Positions 8,266 through 17,924 are shown, counted from the first letter of the stretch. The stretch: 64,000 nucleotides of DNA from Parapusillimonas granuli (GCF_013416525.1 NZ_JACCEM010000010.1:124001-188000), one strand, 5' to 3'. The notes: generated by a model from the letters alone, not told the origin. Numbers and translations are program-made.

Positions 8266-9849
8266 ATGGCAAACTTCTGTTCCATGAGTTTGCCGCTGTC
8301 TGACCCCCTTGAAAATTTGGATGCCGATGCCTTGCGTGCGTTGTTACGTGAGCGTGAACAGGTGTTGGCTGAAAAAGAAGCGCTGATAACGCGCAAAGAA
8401 CGGCTGCTCAATCTGAAAGACACCACGATCGCGCAGCTGACGCACGAGATCGCCGTGCTGCGCCGCTTCCGATTCGGCAAGAAAAGCGAACAGATCAACG
8501 GCGTACAGGGCAGCTTGCTAGAGGAAGCGGTCGCGGCCGACATCGCTGCCATCGAAGAGGAACTGCATCAGCTGACCGACCATCCTAAGAAGGCCGCACC
8601 GCGCGAACAACCAAAACGCCAAGCCCTGCCGCCTGAGCTGCCCCGCATCGAGATTCACCACGAACCCGAGTCCAGCACGTGCGCCTGCGGCTGCCAGTTG
8701 GAGCGCATCGGGGAAGACGTTGCCGAAAAGCTGGATTACATCCCGGGTGTGGCCCAGGTCGAACGTCATATCCGTGGCAAATGGGCCTGTCGCCAGTGGG
8801 AAACCCTGACCCAGGCGCCGGCACCCGCACACGTGATCGATAAAGGCCTGGCCAGTACCGGCCTGTTGGCGCATGTGTTGGTCGCAAAGTATGCGGATCA
8901 TCTGCCGCTGTACCGCCAGCAGAAAATCTTCGAACGGGCCGGTGTCAAAATACCCGTTTCCACCATGGCCGACTGGGTCGGTGTGTGCGGCGTGCGCCTG
9001 CAACCGCTGGTTGATGCGCTGCGCGAAACAATTCTGACGCACGATGTGCTGCACGCCGATGAGACCCCAATCCAAATTCTGCGCCCTGACACAGGACGCA
9101 AGACCCATCGGGCGTATATCTGGGCCTATGCGCCGGGTGCGTTTGAAAGTCTGAAAGCCGTCATCTACGACTTCGCCCCGAGCCGTGCCGGAGAACATGC
9201 CCGGGCGTTTCTGGGCGACTGGCGTGGCAAGCTGGTCGTGGACGATTACGGGGGCTACAAGAAAACCGTCAGTCAGGACGGCGTCACCGAAATCGGCTGC
9301 ATGGCGCACGCCCGACGTAAATTCTTCGAGCTGCACGACGCCCATCAAAGCCAGTTGGCCGCTCAGGCGCTGGATTACATTGGGGAGCTCTACGCCATCG
9401 AGCGCGAGGCCAAGGCATTGGATGCGACCGAGCGCTGGCGATTACGACAAGAACGTGCCAAACCGATTGCCGACAGGCTGCACGCCTGGATGCTGGCGCA
9501 GCGATCCCGCGTGCCCGACGGGTCCGGTACGGCCAAAGCCCTGGATTACAGCCTAAAACGCTGGGTGGCGCTCACGCGCTACCTGGATGACGGGGCGGTG
9601 CCGATCGATAATAATTACCTTGAAAACCGGATCAGACCGATCGCCCAGGGACGACGTAGTTGGCTGTTTGCGGGATCCTTGCGCGCGGGACGCCGTGCCG
9701 CGGCCGTCATGAGCCTGATACAGTCGGCCAACCTGAACGGCCTAGATCCGCATGCGTATCTGAAAGACGTCTTGACACGGTTGCCCACGCACCCGAACAG
9801 CCGGATCGAAGAATTGCTTCCGCATAACTGGCAGCCCGCCACCGCCTGA
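8266..9849 (+). CDS. tnpC: IS66 transposase TnpC
   Basis: The DDE transposase of the IS66 element has 527 residues from 8266; the ATG at 8284 (MSLPLSD) may be the real start. Order of parts: an N-terminal coiled-coil rich in Glu/Arg (about 20-75), a Zn-finger-like region (CACGCQLERIG, about 140-150), and the catalytic core. The first Asp is in HADETPI (about residue 265), the second in VVDDYGGY (about 325), and the Glu in NNYLENRIRPI (about 450). All are present, so the enzyme looks functional. Confidence 0.92.
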   Translation: MANFCSMSLPLSDPLENLDADALRALLREREQVLAEKEALITRKERLLNLKDTTIAQLTHEIAVLRRFRFGKKSEQINGVQGSLLEEAVAADIAAIEEELHQLTDHPKKAAPREQPKRQALPPELPRIEIHHEPESSTCACGCQLERIGEDVAEKLDYIPGVAQVERHIRGKWACRQWETLTQAPAPAHVIDKGLASTGLLAHVLVAKYADHLPLYRQQKIFERAGVKIPVSTMADWVGVCGVRLQPLVDALRETILTHDVLHADETPIQILRPDTGRKTHRAYIWAYAPGAFESLKAVIYDFAPSRAGEHARAFLGDWRGKLVVDDYGGYKKTVSQDGVTEIGCMAHARRKFFELHDAHQSQLAAQALDYIGELYAIEREAKALDATERWRLRQERAKPIADRLHAWMLAQRSRVPDGSGTAKALDYSLKRWVALTRYLDDGAVPIDNNYLENRIRPIAQGRRSWLFAGSLRAGRRAAAVMSLIQSANLNGLDPHAYLKDVLTRLPTHPNSRIEELLPHNWQPATA

Positions 9850-9930
9850 ACTTAAAAACAAGAACGCTTGCTTACGCAGGCGTCAATGTGTGTTCGCCGG
9901 ATGGATACGTTTCGGAAACTTTAGGTTACC

Positions 9931-10146
9931 TTATCTTAACCTCTTAAACCCTCGATCACTAGCCATGAACCGCTCCAGCATATGTGGAATCAGCGTCACG
10001 GCATCGACAGCTTCCCCATACGTCTGCGCATGCTGCGCAGCATAGCGCTCCAGCTCCGCTTTCAGGCTGACCGGGCATGTGAAGGTCAGCTTAACGGTCG
10101 TTGTTGTAGGTAGCGGCCCCAAACGCAGCTTTCGGGTAGTGCTCAT
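9931..10146 (-). CDS. DUF2274-type small protein at the end of the trb operon
   Basis: A 71-residue protein whose ATG overlaps the trbI stop (ATGA), as is usual in Tn4371-like elements. The sequence has a Thr-rich strand (TTTTVKLTFTCP) followed by two helices (KAELERYAAQHA and PHMLERFMAS). This is compatible with a ribbon-helix-helix-like fold. DUF2274 proteins have no assigned activity. The position suggests a regulator or an accessory of the mating apparatus. It is the last gene of the block, next to the IS66 insertion. Confidence 0.75.
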   Translation of the reverse strand: MSTTRKLRLGPLPTTTTVKLTFTCPVSLKAELERYAAQHAQTYGEAVDAVTLIPHMLERFMASDRGFKRLR

Positions 10147-11456
10147 TGTGATGCTCCCTTGTTGAAGAACAATGGCTGGTACGGTCGCAGCACTAAATCT
10201 TTGTTGACGATGATCCGCACCGGCAAGCCGGGGCGACTGGTCAAGGTGGGCTGGATGTTCATGTTGCGCCGGGTCATTTCCTGGCCGACCTGATTGATGC
10301 TGTCCTGGGCGCTGTCGCGTCCCGCGATGATGATGCGGTCGCCGTCTTGGCGGTTTTCCGGGGCGGCCAGCTCGGCGCCCACTCCCAGCAATGTTGTCAG
10401 TACCGCACCGCCAACGATGCGGCCCCAGTGCCAGTCCACCTCATCTTCCAGGCCGGCATAGCCCGCCGGGTCGGTGCCGATCAGGTTATCCAGTGTGAGC
10501 GAGGACGTGTCAGGCAGGATGACCCGATGCCACACAACCTGTACCCGGCTTTGGCCGTAGCTGACCTGGCTGTTGTAGCGGCCCAGGATGCGCGAGCCTT
10601 GCGGAATCAACAGATACTTGCCGGTCGCAGAGTCATAGACGGGTTCTGTCACAGTGCCGATGACATCGCCCGGAAGATCGGATTTGATGCCTGTCACCAA
10701 GGCCGCCGCGATCACCGTACCGGCCATGACCTGATATGGCGACACGGGCATTTGCAGGTTGCCGGAATTACGGGTTTCCGCAGAGCCGGATTGCAGGAAT
10801 GCCTCTTTCTGGTCTTGCCGGTTCTGTGCTGCGGTGGGGTCGGTCGGCTGTGCTGCTGTAGAAGCTGGGCCTGCGGCCAGCGGATCGAAGGCGGCCATCG
10901 CATTATCTATACCGGGAGCCACGGGCATGGCCTGTGCAGTCGCCGCCGCCGCAGGTTGTCCAGACTGCCCCTGGCCAGTGCGGAAAAATACCGACGAAGC
11001 AGCCGCCGCTTCAGCTTCTTTGCGCCGCGCTTCCCGTTCAGCAGCTTCAGCATCAACGCCCGGCGGCGCATAGGTGGCGACCGCTGGTTGCTGGCTATTC
11101 ACGATGGCCGGCCCCAAGTCGCCGGGCAGCGGCGGGCCAAGTTCCGGCACATCGGGTGGCACTTCTGGTGTCAGCAGCATGGAGTAGTCTGCAGGCAAGG
11201 CATCAAGCCCTTCCGATTTTGACACCCGGTCCACGTTGTAAAGCTCGGTCTGTGTACCTGCACCTCGCCGCTGGGGTTGCAGCGACCAGATCGTGGCGCC
11301 CAGCACGGCCACCGACAGCCCGCCCACCAGCAGGGCTAAGGTGCGCCGGTTCAATCGCGTCACAGGCCGGGGCTGGGCGCGCAGCGCCACGGCTTCAGGT
11401 GCCACTTTATCGGCCGCTTGTGGCGTGGCTGGATCGGGTGCGCGTTCCTCACTCAT
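10143..11456 (-). CDS. trbI: TrbI, VirB10-like outer-core scaffold of the type IV secretion system
   Basis: A 437-residue VirB10/TrbI protein. A short cytoplasmic N-terminus is followed by one membrane helix near residues 39-60 (LALLVGGLSVAVLGATIW), a long Pro/Ala-rich periplasmic linker (about 75-220), and the conserved C-terminal beta domain from about residue 230. Signature stretches are LIPQGSRILGRYNSQV and the HWGRIVGGAVL antenna region. It spans inner and outer membranes in the T4SS core complex and relays signals from the coupling protein and ATPases. It overlaps the DUF2274 gene by 4 bp and follows trbG by 2 bp. Confidence 0.95.
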   Translation of the reverse strand: MSEERAPDPATPQAADKVAPEAVALRAQPRPVTRLNRRTLALLVGGLSVAVLGATIWSLQPQRRGAGTQTELYNVDRVSKSEGLDALPADYSMLLTPEVPPDVPELGPPLPGDLGPAIVNSQQPAVATYAPPGVDAEAAEREARRKEAEAAAASSVFFRTGQGQSGQPAAAATAQAMPVAPGIDNAMAAFDPLAAGPASTAAQPTDPTAAQNRQDQKEAFLQSGSAETRNSGNLQMPVSPYQVMAGTVIAAALVTGIKSDLPGDVIGTVTEPVYDSATGKYLLIPQGSRILGRYNSQVSYGQSRVQVVWHRVILPDTSSLTLDNLIGTDPAGYAGLEDEVDWHWGRIVGGAVLTTLLGVGAELAAPENRQDGDRIIIAGRDSAQDSINQVGQEMTRRNMNIQPTLTSRPGLPVRIIVNKDLVLRPYQPLFFNKGASQ

Positions 11457-11458
11457 GT

Positions 11459-12451
11459 TCAGTTCCTCCGCGTCACACCATCAGTGCGTTCAATGCGCAC
11501 CACGTCACCCCGATCACCGCCCAGGCGCAGTTCAGCCGCACCAAAGAGCCGATCCACGATGTAGTACGGTGAGCGGAAGCGGTAATTCACCAGTTGGCCG
11601 TCGCCTTCAGCGCCGATCACAAAGAGCGGAGGCAACTCTCCTTGCTCGATGCCAGCCGGAAACTGGATATAGACCTTCTGCCCATCATCAAAGGCCCGCA
11701 GCGGCTTCCAAGGTGGATTACTGCCGCTGACGGCATAGCGGAAACGCTGATGTTCCAGCGCCACCCCACTATCAACAGGCGCACCGGCGTGCGCTGCCTG
11801 ATTCTGACGCTGCAAAGCCAGCATCCGATCCTTCGGATACTCCCAGGACACGGACGCCATCCATGTCTTTTCGGTAGAAGTCAGTTCCAGCAGATAGGTG
11901 CGGCGGCTGGTGGTGATAACCAGATTCGTTTTCAGGCCAGAGCGGATAGGTTTAACCAGCACATTCACGCGCAAATCCGCACCGCTGCCGCTGGAGGTAT
12001 CACCCACTATCCAGCGCACCGTGTCGCCGGCGGCGACCGTTACCAGTTCCTCGCCTGGCTGCAGCGCAATCACCGTCACGCGGCCCACGCCGGTATAGAC
12101 CTGATATAGCGCGCCGTCGCTATAGGGCCAGACCTGAATGGCATTGACGTAACCTTCGCGAGTGGGCGCAACCCGTGCTTCGGCATTGGCACGGGACACC
12201 CGCACTGTTTCATCGGCGGGTTCGGGCGTAACTTTACCAGCATCCGTACCGGGCAAGGGTTTCAGTTGCGCCGGCAGTGCCAGGGGTTCAGGCACAGCGA
12301 TCACTTCGACCGGGCTAGGCGGCTCGGGCAGCAGTTCAGCCTGTACCGGCTCATCGAGCGAGATGGCCGGTGGCGGCTTGCCCTGTGTGGCGCAGCCCGC
12401 CAGGGCAAGCAGGGCCAACGGAAAAGCGTAAAAGCGCAAAGACGGCATCAT
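11459..12451 (-). CDS. trbG: TrbG, VirB9-like outer-membrane core lipoprotein
   Basis: A 330-residue VirB9/TrbG protein. The N-terminus is a lipoprotein signal with the lipobox LAGC at about residues 16-19. After a Pro-rich linker (20-85) comes the VirB9 domain, with a typical IQVWPYSDGALYQVYTGVGR segment and a C-terminal FRSPYYIVDRLFGAAELRLG strand that contacts VirB10/VirB7-type partners. It forms the outer layer of the T4SS core. The stop of trbF is close to its start (4-bp overlap), so the two are coupled in one operon. Confidence 0.94.
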   Translation of the reverse strand: MMPSLRFYAFPLALLALAGCATQGKPPPAISLDEPVQAELLPEPPSPVEVIAVPEPLALPAQLKPLPGTDAGKVTPEPADETVRVSRANAEARVAPTREGYVNAIQVWPYSDGALYQVYTGVGRVTVIALQPGEELVTVAAGDTVRWIVGDTSSGSGADLRVNVLVKPIRSGLKTNLVITTSRRTYLLELTSTEKTWMASVSWEYPKDRMLALQRQNQAAHAGAPVDSGVALEHQRFRYAVSGSNPPWKPLRAFDDGQKVYIQFPAGIEQGELPPLFVIGAEGDGQLVNYRFRSPYYIVDRLFGAAELRLGGDRGDVVRIERTDGVTRRN

Positions 12452-13152
12452 CGCTGTGCTCCTTCAGAAGAATCAAGTTCACGGCTCCACGACAGGCCAT
12501 TGACGTAAAGCCCCAGGGGGTTCTTGCGCAAACGCGCTTCGGTGCGCGGCGGCTGATGCACGATGGACACCACCGCTGTCCAACGCTCCAGACCTGCGGA
12601 TGCGCCATTGACGTAGCGGCGTTCTGTCCAGCGCACGTTGAAGGACGTGTCGCTCGCCCGCACGACACTCGTGATCTGCACCGTCACGGACTCTTTGCCA
12701 ATGCGGGTAAAGGGATCATTCACCCGTGCGTAGTCATTCAGCACAGCGGCCCCCTTGTCCGTGGTGTAGTCGTAGGCGTCCAGCCAGTTCTGGCGCACCA
12801 CGACGGGGTCGATGGAGAGCGAGCGCACCAACGTGATGAAGCGGGCAATATGGTGGGCGGTTTGTGCATCGTTGGGCCGGTACGGCGAAGCCGCCTCCCC
12901 AACGGCCCGCACCTGGCCGGCGTTATCCACCTCCACGACATAGGGCGTGACGATGGACTGCATCGAGCGCCACACCAGACCGCTGGCCATGAGCAGCGCC
13001 AACAACAGGCAGCCAAAGGCCATCAACCGCCAGTTCCTGGCCTGCACCCGCGCCGAGCCGATACGGTCGTCCCAGACCTGGGCGGCGGATTGGTAAGGTG
13101 TGGCGGGTTGCGGAGATTCGGCATAACGCACCAGCGGTCGTTTGAAACGCAT
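12448..13152 (-). CDS. trbF: TrbF, VirB8-like inner-membrane T4SS protein
   Basis: A 234-residue TrbF/VirB8 protein. It has one membrane helix at about residues 42-60 (LMAFGCLLLALLMASGLVW) and a periplasmic domain of the NTF2-like fold, with the family features AHHIARFITLVRSLSIDPVV and a C-terminal LGLYVNGLSWSREL. VirB8 proteins nucleate assembly of the inner-membrane complex. The gene is 11 bp downstream of trbL and overlaps trbG. Confidence 0.94.
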   Translation of the reverse strand: MRFKRPLVRYAESPQPATPYQSAAQVWDDRIGSARVQARNWRLMAFGCLLLALLMASGLVWRSMQSIVTPYVVEVDNAGQVRAVGEAASPYRPNDAQTAHHIARFITLVRSLSIDPVVVRQNWLDAYDYTTDKGAAVLNDYARVNDPFTRIGKESVTVQITSVVRASDTSFNVRWTERRYVNGASAGLERWTAVVSIVHQPPRTEARLRKNPLGLYVNGLSWSRELDSSEGAQR

Positions 13153-13163
13153 GAGGGTTCCCC

Positions 13164-14414
13164 TTATGAATCGGAATCACGCAGGCTTGGGCCTTGGCCC
13201 GCGCCGCCGCCATCCCCACCGCGCAGCGCGTGGGCAGTGGTCGTGGCGGCTTGCGTCAGTTGTTGTCGGCGGTGCAGGCGCTTAGCCCATGCCGGTTGGG
13301 CAGTGGCGCTGGCTGTCTCGGTGGACGCTCCACCGGATGCGCTTGCCTCGGCACCAGAAGCAGGGGTTGCCCCCGCCGCTCCTTTAAGGCCACCACCCGC
13401 CGCTGCACCCGTCTGAAAAGCAGACCGGATGCTGCCCGCGCTCGAACCGATGGATCGAGCCGCGCCGGAAGCCATGCGGGCGGCGCCCGGAACCATGCGT
13501 GCCCCCGCCGCCACCGCCCCACCCACTCCCGTGGCGGCTGCACCGATGGCAACAGCAGTTCCAACCGCACCCACGGCGGCACCGGCCATGGAGCCTGCGC
13601 CCAACTGTGGGCCGCCGGAAACGAGCCCCGTCGCGATGCCCGGCCCGAAGATCCCCAACGCCAACAAAGAGAGCGACGCCAGCATGATGACCAGCGCATA
13701 GTCGACGGACGGCTCTTCGGGATGTACCTGGAACTCAGAAAACAAGCCGCTACCAATACCGACAATCACAGCCAGCACCAGCACCTTGACGCCGGAGGAC
13801 ACCACATTGCCCAGTACCTTCTCGGCAAGAAATGAGGTCTTATTCCAGAGTGCAAAAGGCACCAGCACGAAGCCGGCAAGCGTGGTCAGCTTGAACTCGA
13901 TCAAGGTCACGAAAAGCTGAATCGCCAGCACGAAGAAACTCAGCACCACCACCATCCAGGCGAGAAACATCACCACGATTGGGTCGATATTGGTGAACAC
14001 CTCGGGAAATCCTGCCATGTCGCCGATTTGTTCCAAAATGGGCGCGGCGGCATCAATACCAGTTTTCGCCAGCCGTCCCGGCTGCAAGAAGTTGCCCATC
14101 GTGAGCGACGAGCCTGAAGCGATCAGGCCCAGCCCAGCAAAAGAACGGAACAGGATGCCAGCCAGCACATTGAAGTTGCCGATGATGTAGGCAAATGCCC
14201 CGACATAAAGTACCTTGCGCAGCAGCTTGGCGATCACGTCGTCGCCCTGGCCACTGGCATGATTCATCGCCCAGAACAGGCCGGCCAGCGTCATGTCGAT
14301 CACGATGAGCGTAGCAGTGAGAAACGCCACATCGCCTTGCAGCAGCCCGAACCCCGAGTCGATGTACTGCGCAAAGGTAGCGAGAAAACGGTCGATCACC
14401 GCCACGTCATTCAT
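13164..14414 (-). CDS. trbL: TrbL, VirB6-like polytopic membrane protein
   Basis: A 416-residue TrbL/VirB6 protein with several hydrophobic segments between residues 20 and 265 (for example TLIVIDMTLAGLFWAMNHA, VMFLAWMVVVLSFFVLAIQLF, LVIMLASLSLLALGIFG). A long, low-complexity Ala/Gly/Ser tail (about 270-400) is usual for TrbL of this family. It forms part of the inner-membrane translocation channel. The gene lies between trbJ and trbF on the same strand. Confidence 0.93.
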   Translation of the reverse strand: MNDVAVIDRFLATFAQYIDSGFGLLQGDVAFLTATLIVIDMTLAGLFWAMNHASGQGDDVIAKLLRKVLYVGAFAYIIGNFNVLAGILFRSFAGLGLIASGSSLTMGNFLQPGRLAKTGIDAAAPILEQIGDMAGFPEVFTNIDPIVVMFLAWMVVVLSFFVLAIQLFVTLIEFKLTTLAGFVLVPFALWNKTSFLAEKVLGNVVSSGVKVLVLAVIVGIGSGLFSEFQVHPEEPSVDYALVIMLASLSLLALGIFGPGIATGLVSGGPQLGAGSMAGAAVGAVGTAVAIGAAATGVGGAVAAGARMVPGAARMASGAARSIGSSAGSIRSAFQTGAAAGGGLKGAAGATPASGAEASASGGASTETASATAQPAWAKRLHRRQQLTQAATTTAHALRGGDGGGAGQGPSLRDSDS

Positions 14415-14430
14415 GGTTCAAGCGCTCCGA

Positions 14431-15171
14431 TCAGTTGCCGTAGAAATTCACGGCTTGCGGCGTATACGGCGTGCCGCTGCCCTGAAAGCGCTGGCGCACT
14501 TCACGGGCGCGCTCGGTCGCCGCCGCCTGGCGTGCCAGCTCCAATGAGGCGGCGCGGTCCTGGGTGATCTGAAGCTGTTGCGCCTGGATGTCCTGCTTGG
14601 CCTGCAAGGCCAGAAGCTGGTTGGTCGCTTGCATAGCCTGCAACGCGCCTTGCGCCGACTGGCTTTGATTCACCAGATCGGCCAGCGTGCTTTCATCGTC
14701 GCGCAGGTTCTGCGAGGCTTGGGCCTGCACCCGCATGGCGGTATGCAGGCCATTCAACGTATTCTTCCAGCGCTCACGGGCATCCTGAGCCATGCTGTCG
14801 CCGCTCACAGTGGCGGCATACTGGTCGGGATACAAGCGCGCAAACTCCTGATCCATATTCGCCACCTCGTAACTGAGCCCTTGCGCCTCGCCGATCAGGC
14901 GCTCGGTGGCGGCAAGCGTGGTGCGCAGACGGTTGACGACATTGAAATCCAGGCTCGCCAGATTGCGGGCCTGATTCATCAACATCTGGGCCTCGTTCTG
15001 AAGCTGGTTGATCTGGTTGTTGATCTGCTGCAGTGTACGAACGGCGGTCAGCGTGTTCTGCGTATAGTTGGATGGGTCAAAGACCGTTTTCCAGGCCCAA
15101 GCGGGCGAAGCGGTGAGTAATGACGCCGAAAGAACGGCAGCAAGCGATACAGATAGCATGCGAGTTTTCAT
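14431..15171 (-). CDS. trbJ: TrbJ, VirB5-like pilus-tip/periplasmic protein
   Basis: A 246-residue protein with a Sec signal peptide (hydrophobic core at about 8-20, cleavage after SPAWAW-like residues) and a long coiled-coil body (INNQINQLQNEAQMLMNQA and further Gln/Ala-rich helices). This is the TrbJ/VirB5 pattern; such proteins are exported and act at the tip or base of the conjugative pilus. Its start overlaps the stop of trbE by 4 bp. No trbK-type entry exclusion lipoprotein lies between trbJ and trbL; an EexN-type lipoprotein is instead found upstream of traG. Confidence 0.93.
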   Translation of the reverse strand: MKTRMLSVSLAAVLSASLLTASPAWAWKTVFDPSNYTQNTLTAVRTLQQINNQINQLQNEAQMLMNQARNLASLDFNVVNRLRTTLAATERLIGEAQGLSYEVANMDQEFARLYPDQYAATVSGDSMAQDARERWKNTLNGLHTAMRVQAQASQNLRDDESTLADLVNQSQSAQGALQAMQATNQLLALQAKQDIQAQQLQITQDRAASLELARQAAATERAREVRQRFQGSGTPYTPQAVNFYGN

Positions 15172-17627
15172 AGCAGATTCTCCTGTAGGTGGGAAGCAAC
15201 GGCAGTGACTGAAGGTGCGAAGCCGGGAAACTCGGGCAACAGGTTGGCGGCCCAGTCCAGACCGCGATGGCGCAACCAGGCATCCGCAAAGCCAGGTACG
15301 CCGGCGTCCAGCAGGATGCGGTCGATGTCGCGCTGATCCTGCGGGGTGGATGCCCCCGCAAAGGCCAGCGTGGCCGGCCCGAGGTCAAGATCGAACAGAC
15401 GGTTGCCCAAACGCGACTGGTAGTAGTAATCGCGCTTGGGTTGAGCAGTTGCCACAATCTCGATCTGTCGGCTGTTCAGGCCGAAGCCTTCATAGATTGT
15501 GCGAATCTGCGGCTCGGTCGCCTGCGGGTTGGGCAGGAAAATGCGGCTCGCACAGCTTTCGATAATCGCGGGCGCAATGCTGGAATCCTTGATGTCGGCC
15601 AGCGACTGCGTGGCAAAGATCACCGAGACATTTTTCTTGCGCAGGGTCTTCAACCACTGACGGATACGGGCGGCAAAAGACGGTTCATCCAAAAACAGCC
15701 ATGCCTCATCCAGAATCAGAAGGGTTGGCGCGCCATCAAAGCGTTCGTCAAACCTTGCGAACAGATAGCGCAGCACCGCCTGCACGGCGGCGGGGCTGTG
15801 CATCAGCTCTTCCATCTCGAAGCCCTGCACGTCAGCCATACCCAGCCGGTCATGGTCAGCGTCCAGCAACTTGCCGTGCGCACCGCCCAGCACATAGGGC
15901 GCAAGCGCCTGGCGCAGCGTGTTCGATTGCAGCAGTACGGAAAAGCCCGTCAACGTGCGCTGCTCCACCGGCGCACCCGCCAGACTCCCCAGCGCCGACC
16001 AGATGGCAGCCTTGTCGTCGGGGCTGACGGCCATACCTTCGTGCAGCAAGCGGCCCTCAATCCATTCCGCCGCCCAGGTGCGGTAGCCTTCATGGTCGAT
16101 GCGTGCCAGCGGCTGAAAGGCGATCTCGCCATCATTGCCAAGGTCATAGTGCTCGCCCGCCAGACCTAAAATGGTGGCGCGCATCGAGCGGCCCATGTCA
16201 AAAGCGAAGATGCGCGAACCGGGATACCGGCGAAATTGCTTGGCCAGGACGGCCAGCAATACCGACTTGCCCATGCCAGTCGGCCCGGCAACCAGAGTAT
16301 GGCCCACATCGCCAATATGCGTCACCAGCCGGAATGGCGTCGCGCCTTCTGTGCGCGTGACAATGAGCGGCGGCCCATCCAGATGCTCATTTTTCTGTGG
16401 CCCGGCCCACACCGCGGACACTGGCATCATATGGGCCAGATTCAATGTAGACACAATGGGTTGCCGCACGTTGGCATAGGCATTGCCGGGAATGGAGGAC
16501 AACCAGGCATCCACAGCGTTCAAGGTCTCGGGAATCGTCACAAAGCCCCTGCCCTGAATGACGCGCTCAATCATGCGCAGTTTTTCATCGGCCACGGCGG
16601 GGTCGGTGTCCAGCACCGCCACGGTGGTAGTGACATACCCGAAGGCAACTTGGTCGCTGCCCAACTCCTGCAAGGCGGCGTCCGCATCGGCGGCCTTGTT
16701 GCTGGCATCGGTATCAACCAGCGGTGACTCCTGCTGGAAAATCGTTTCCCGGAGCAGCGCCACAACGTTCTTGCGCTTGGCGAACCATTGACGGCGTAGG
16801 CGGCGCAGCTCCTTTTCCGCCTCGGCTTTGTCCATACAGATAAAGCGCGTACTCCAGCGATAAGCAAAGCCAAGCCGGTTCAGGTCATCCAAAATGCCCG
16901 GCCAGGTGGAAGTCGGAAAGCCTCGCACCGACACCACCCGCAGATGCGCATCACCCAGCGTCGGAGCCAACCCACCCACCAACGCGGAGTCAGTCAGTAG
17001 TGCATCAAGGTGAAACGGAACTTCCGGTACGCCGATGCGGTAACGCCGTGTCGAGATGGTGGAATGCAGGTAGGTCAGCGTCTGGCCGTCACCCAGCCAG
17101 GAAATTTCCGGCATCACACCATCGAGCAGATCAAAGACGCGATCCGTTTCCGCTACGAAGGCAGCCAGCCGTTCGCGCCAGTCCACCCCTTCTGCCGGAC
17201 GATTCTCATAGAGCATTCCCGCTGCGCGGGCGCGGGATTCCTCGGGCGGGAGAAACACGAGCGTCAGGTGATAGGCGCTCTCGAAGTGATGCCCAGCCTC
17301 TTCGAAGGCAGCACGGCGCTCCTGATCGACCAGCCAGGACAGGCTTTCAGGAAAGTCCGAATGGGGATAGTCTGCCGCTGGACGACGCTCGGCCTCGATA
17401 AAAAGCGCCCAGCCCGACCCCAGACGGCGCAACGCATTATTCAAGCGGGCAGAAGTCGCGATCAGCTCACCTTGGGTGGCGCTATCCAGATCCGGCCCGC
17501 GAAAGCATGACGTGCGCTGAAATGATCCATCCTTGTTCAGCACCACACCGGGCGCGATCAATCCGGCCCAGGGCAGCCAGTCGGCGAGCAATGCGGGGCG
17601 CTGACGATATTCGGCAAGGTTCAGCAT
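15168..17627 (-). CDS. trbE: TrbE, VirB4-like T4SS ATPase
   Basis: A conjugative ATPase of 819 residues. The N-terminal CagE/TrbE domain spans about 1-400. The Walker A motif VAGPTGMGKSVLL is near residue 450, and the Walker B segment LLILDEAWLF is near 645. The ATPase domain ends with SVIFATQSLADI, typical of VirB4. It powers pilus assembly and substrate transfer at the inner membrane. All motifs are intact. The gene lies 12 bp after trbD and overlaps trbJ. Confidence 0.95.
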   Translation of the reverse strand: MLNLAEYRQRPALLADWLPWAGLIAPGVVLNKDGSFQRTSCFRGPDLDSATQGELIATSARLNNALRRLGSGWALFIEAERRPAADYPHSDFPESLSWLVDQERRAAFEEAGHHFESAYHLTLVFLPPEESRARAAGMLYENRPAEGVDWRERLAAFVAETDRVFDLLDGVMPEISWLGDGQTLTYLHSTISTRRYRIGVPEVPFHLDALLTDSALVGGLAPTLGDAHLRVVSVRGFPTSTWPGILDDLNRLGFAYRWSTRFICMDKAEAEKELRRLRRQWFAKRKNVVALLRETIFQQESPLVDTDASNKAADADAALQELGSDQVAFGYVTTTVAVLDTDPAVADEKLRMIERVIQGRGFVTIPETLNAVDAWLSSIPGNAYANVRQPIVSTLNLAHMMPVSAVWAGPQKNEHLDGPPLIVTRTEGATPFRLVTHIGDVGHTLVAGPTGMGKSVLLAVLAKQFRRYPGSRIFAFDMGRSMRATILGLAGEHYDLGNDGEIAFQPLARIDHEGYRTWAAEWIEGRLLHEGMAVSPDDKAAIWSALGSLAGAPVEQRTLTGFSVLLQSNTLRQALAPYVLGGAHGKLLDADHDRLGMADVQGFEMEELMHSPAAVQAVLRYLFARFDERFDGAPTLLILDEAWLFLDEPSFAARIRQWLKTLRKKNVSVIFATQSLADIKDSSIAPAIIESCASRIFLPNPQATEPQIRTIYEGFGLNSRQIEIVATAQPKRDYYYQSRLGNRLFDLDLGPATLAFAGASTPQDQRDIDRILLDAGVPGFADAWLRHRGLDWAANLLPEFPGFAPSVTAVASHLQENLL

Positions 17628-17639
17628 GGCATCATCTCC

Positions 17640-17924
17640 TCACACATCCAACAGCGTTTTATGTTTGATGTGGCGGGCAAAAACCTGCATGAACTGCGGG
17701 TCAACACGCGCGCCCCATACCGCCAGGGAATGGCCAACGATCCAGAGCACCACACCTGGAATCCATAGTTGCAAGCCCAGCCCCACGGCAGCGGCCAGCG
17801 TGCCGTTGGCAATCGCCACGGTACGCGGTGCGCCGCCCATCAAAATCGGTTCAGTCAGCGAACGATGCAGCGGCACCTCAAACCCAGCGGCGGAGCTGGG
17901 AGCGCCTTCGATGTCCGTATTCAT
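17640..17924 (-). CDS. trbD: TrbD, VirB3-like small membrane protein
   Basis: A 94-residue VirB3-type protein. It starts with the polar segment that often contains PLHRSLTEPILMGGAPR, and two closely spaced membrane helices follow (about residues 33-75). VirB3 proteins sit in the inner membrane and associate with VirB4. The start overlaps the stop of trbC by 4 bp and the stop is 12 bp from trbE. Confidence 0.93.
   Translation of the reverse strand: MNTDIEGAPSSAAGFEVPLHRSLTEPILMGGAPRTVAIANGTLAAAVGLGLQLWIPGVVLWIVGHSLAVWGARVDPQFMQVFARHIKHKTLLDV

Larger units (their letters stand above)
7374..9875 (+). mobile_element. IS66-family insertion sequence
   Basis: Three genes in the IS66 order tnpA-tnpB-tnpC fill 2.5 kb, the usual size of the family. 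The right end reads inward as GTAAGCAAGCG (complement of 9865-9875), which has the GTAAGC-type start common to IS66 ends. The left end near 7374 (ATAAGCG) is a weaker match. I see no matching 8-bp target duplication at these boundaries, so they are approximate, or one end has decayed. The element separates the NERD/kinase gene from the last gene of the trb block. Confidence 0.75.

Noticed and set aside
10347-11222. Long plus-strand open frames opposite the trb genes
   Set aside because: They are antisense shadows of high-GC coding sequence, with low-complexity composition and no motifs.
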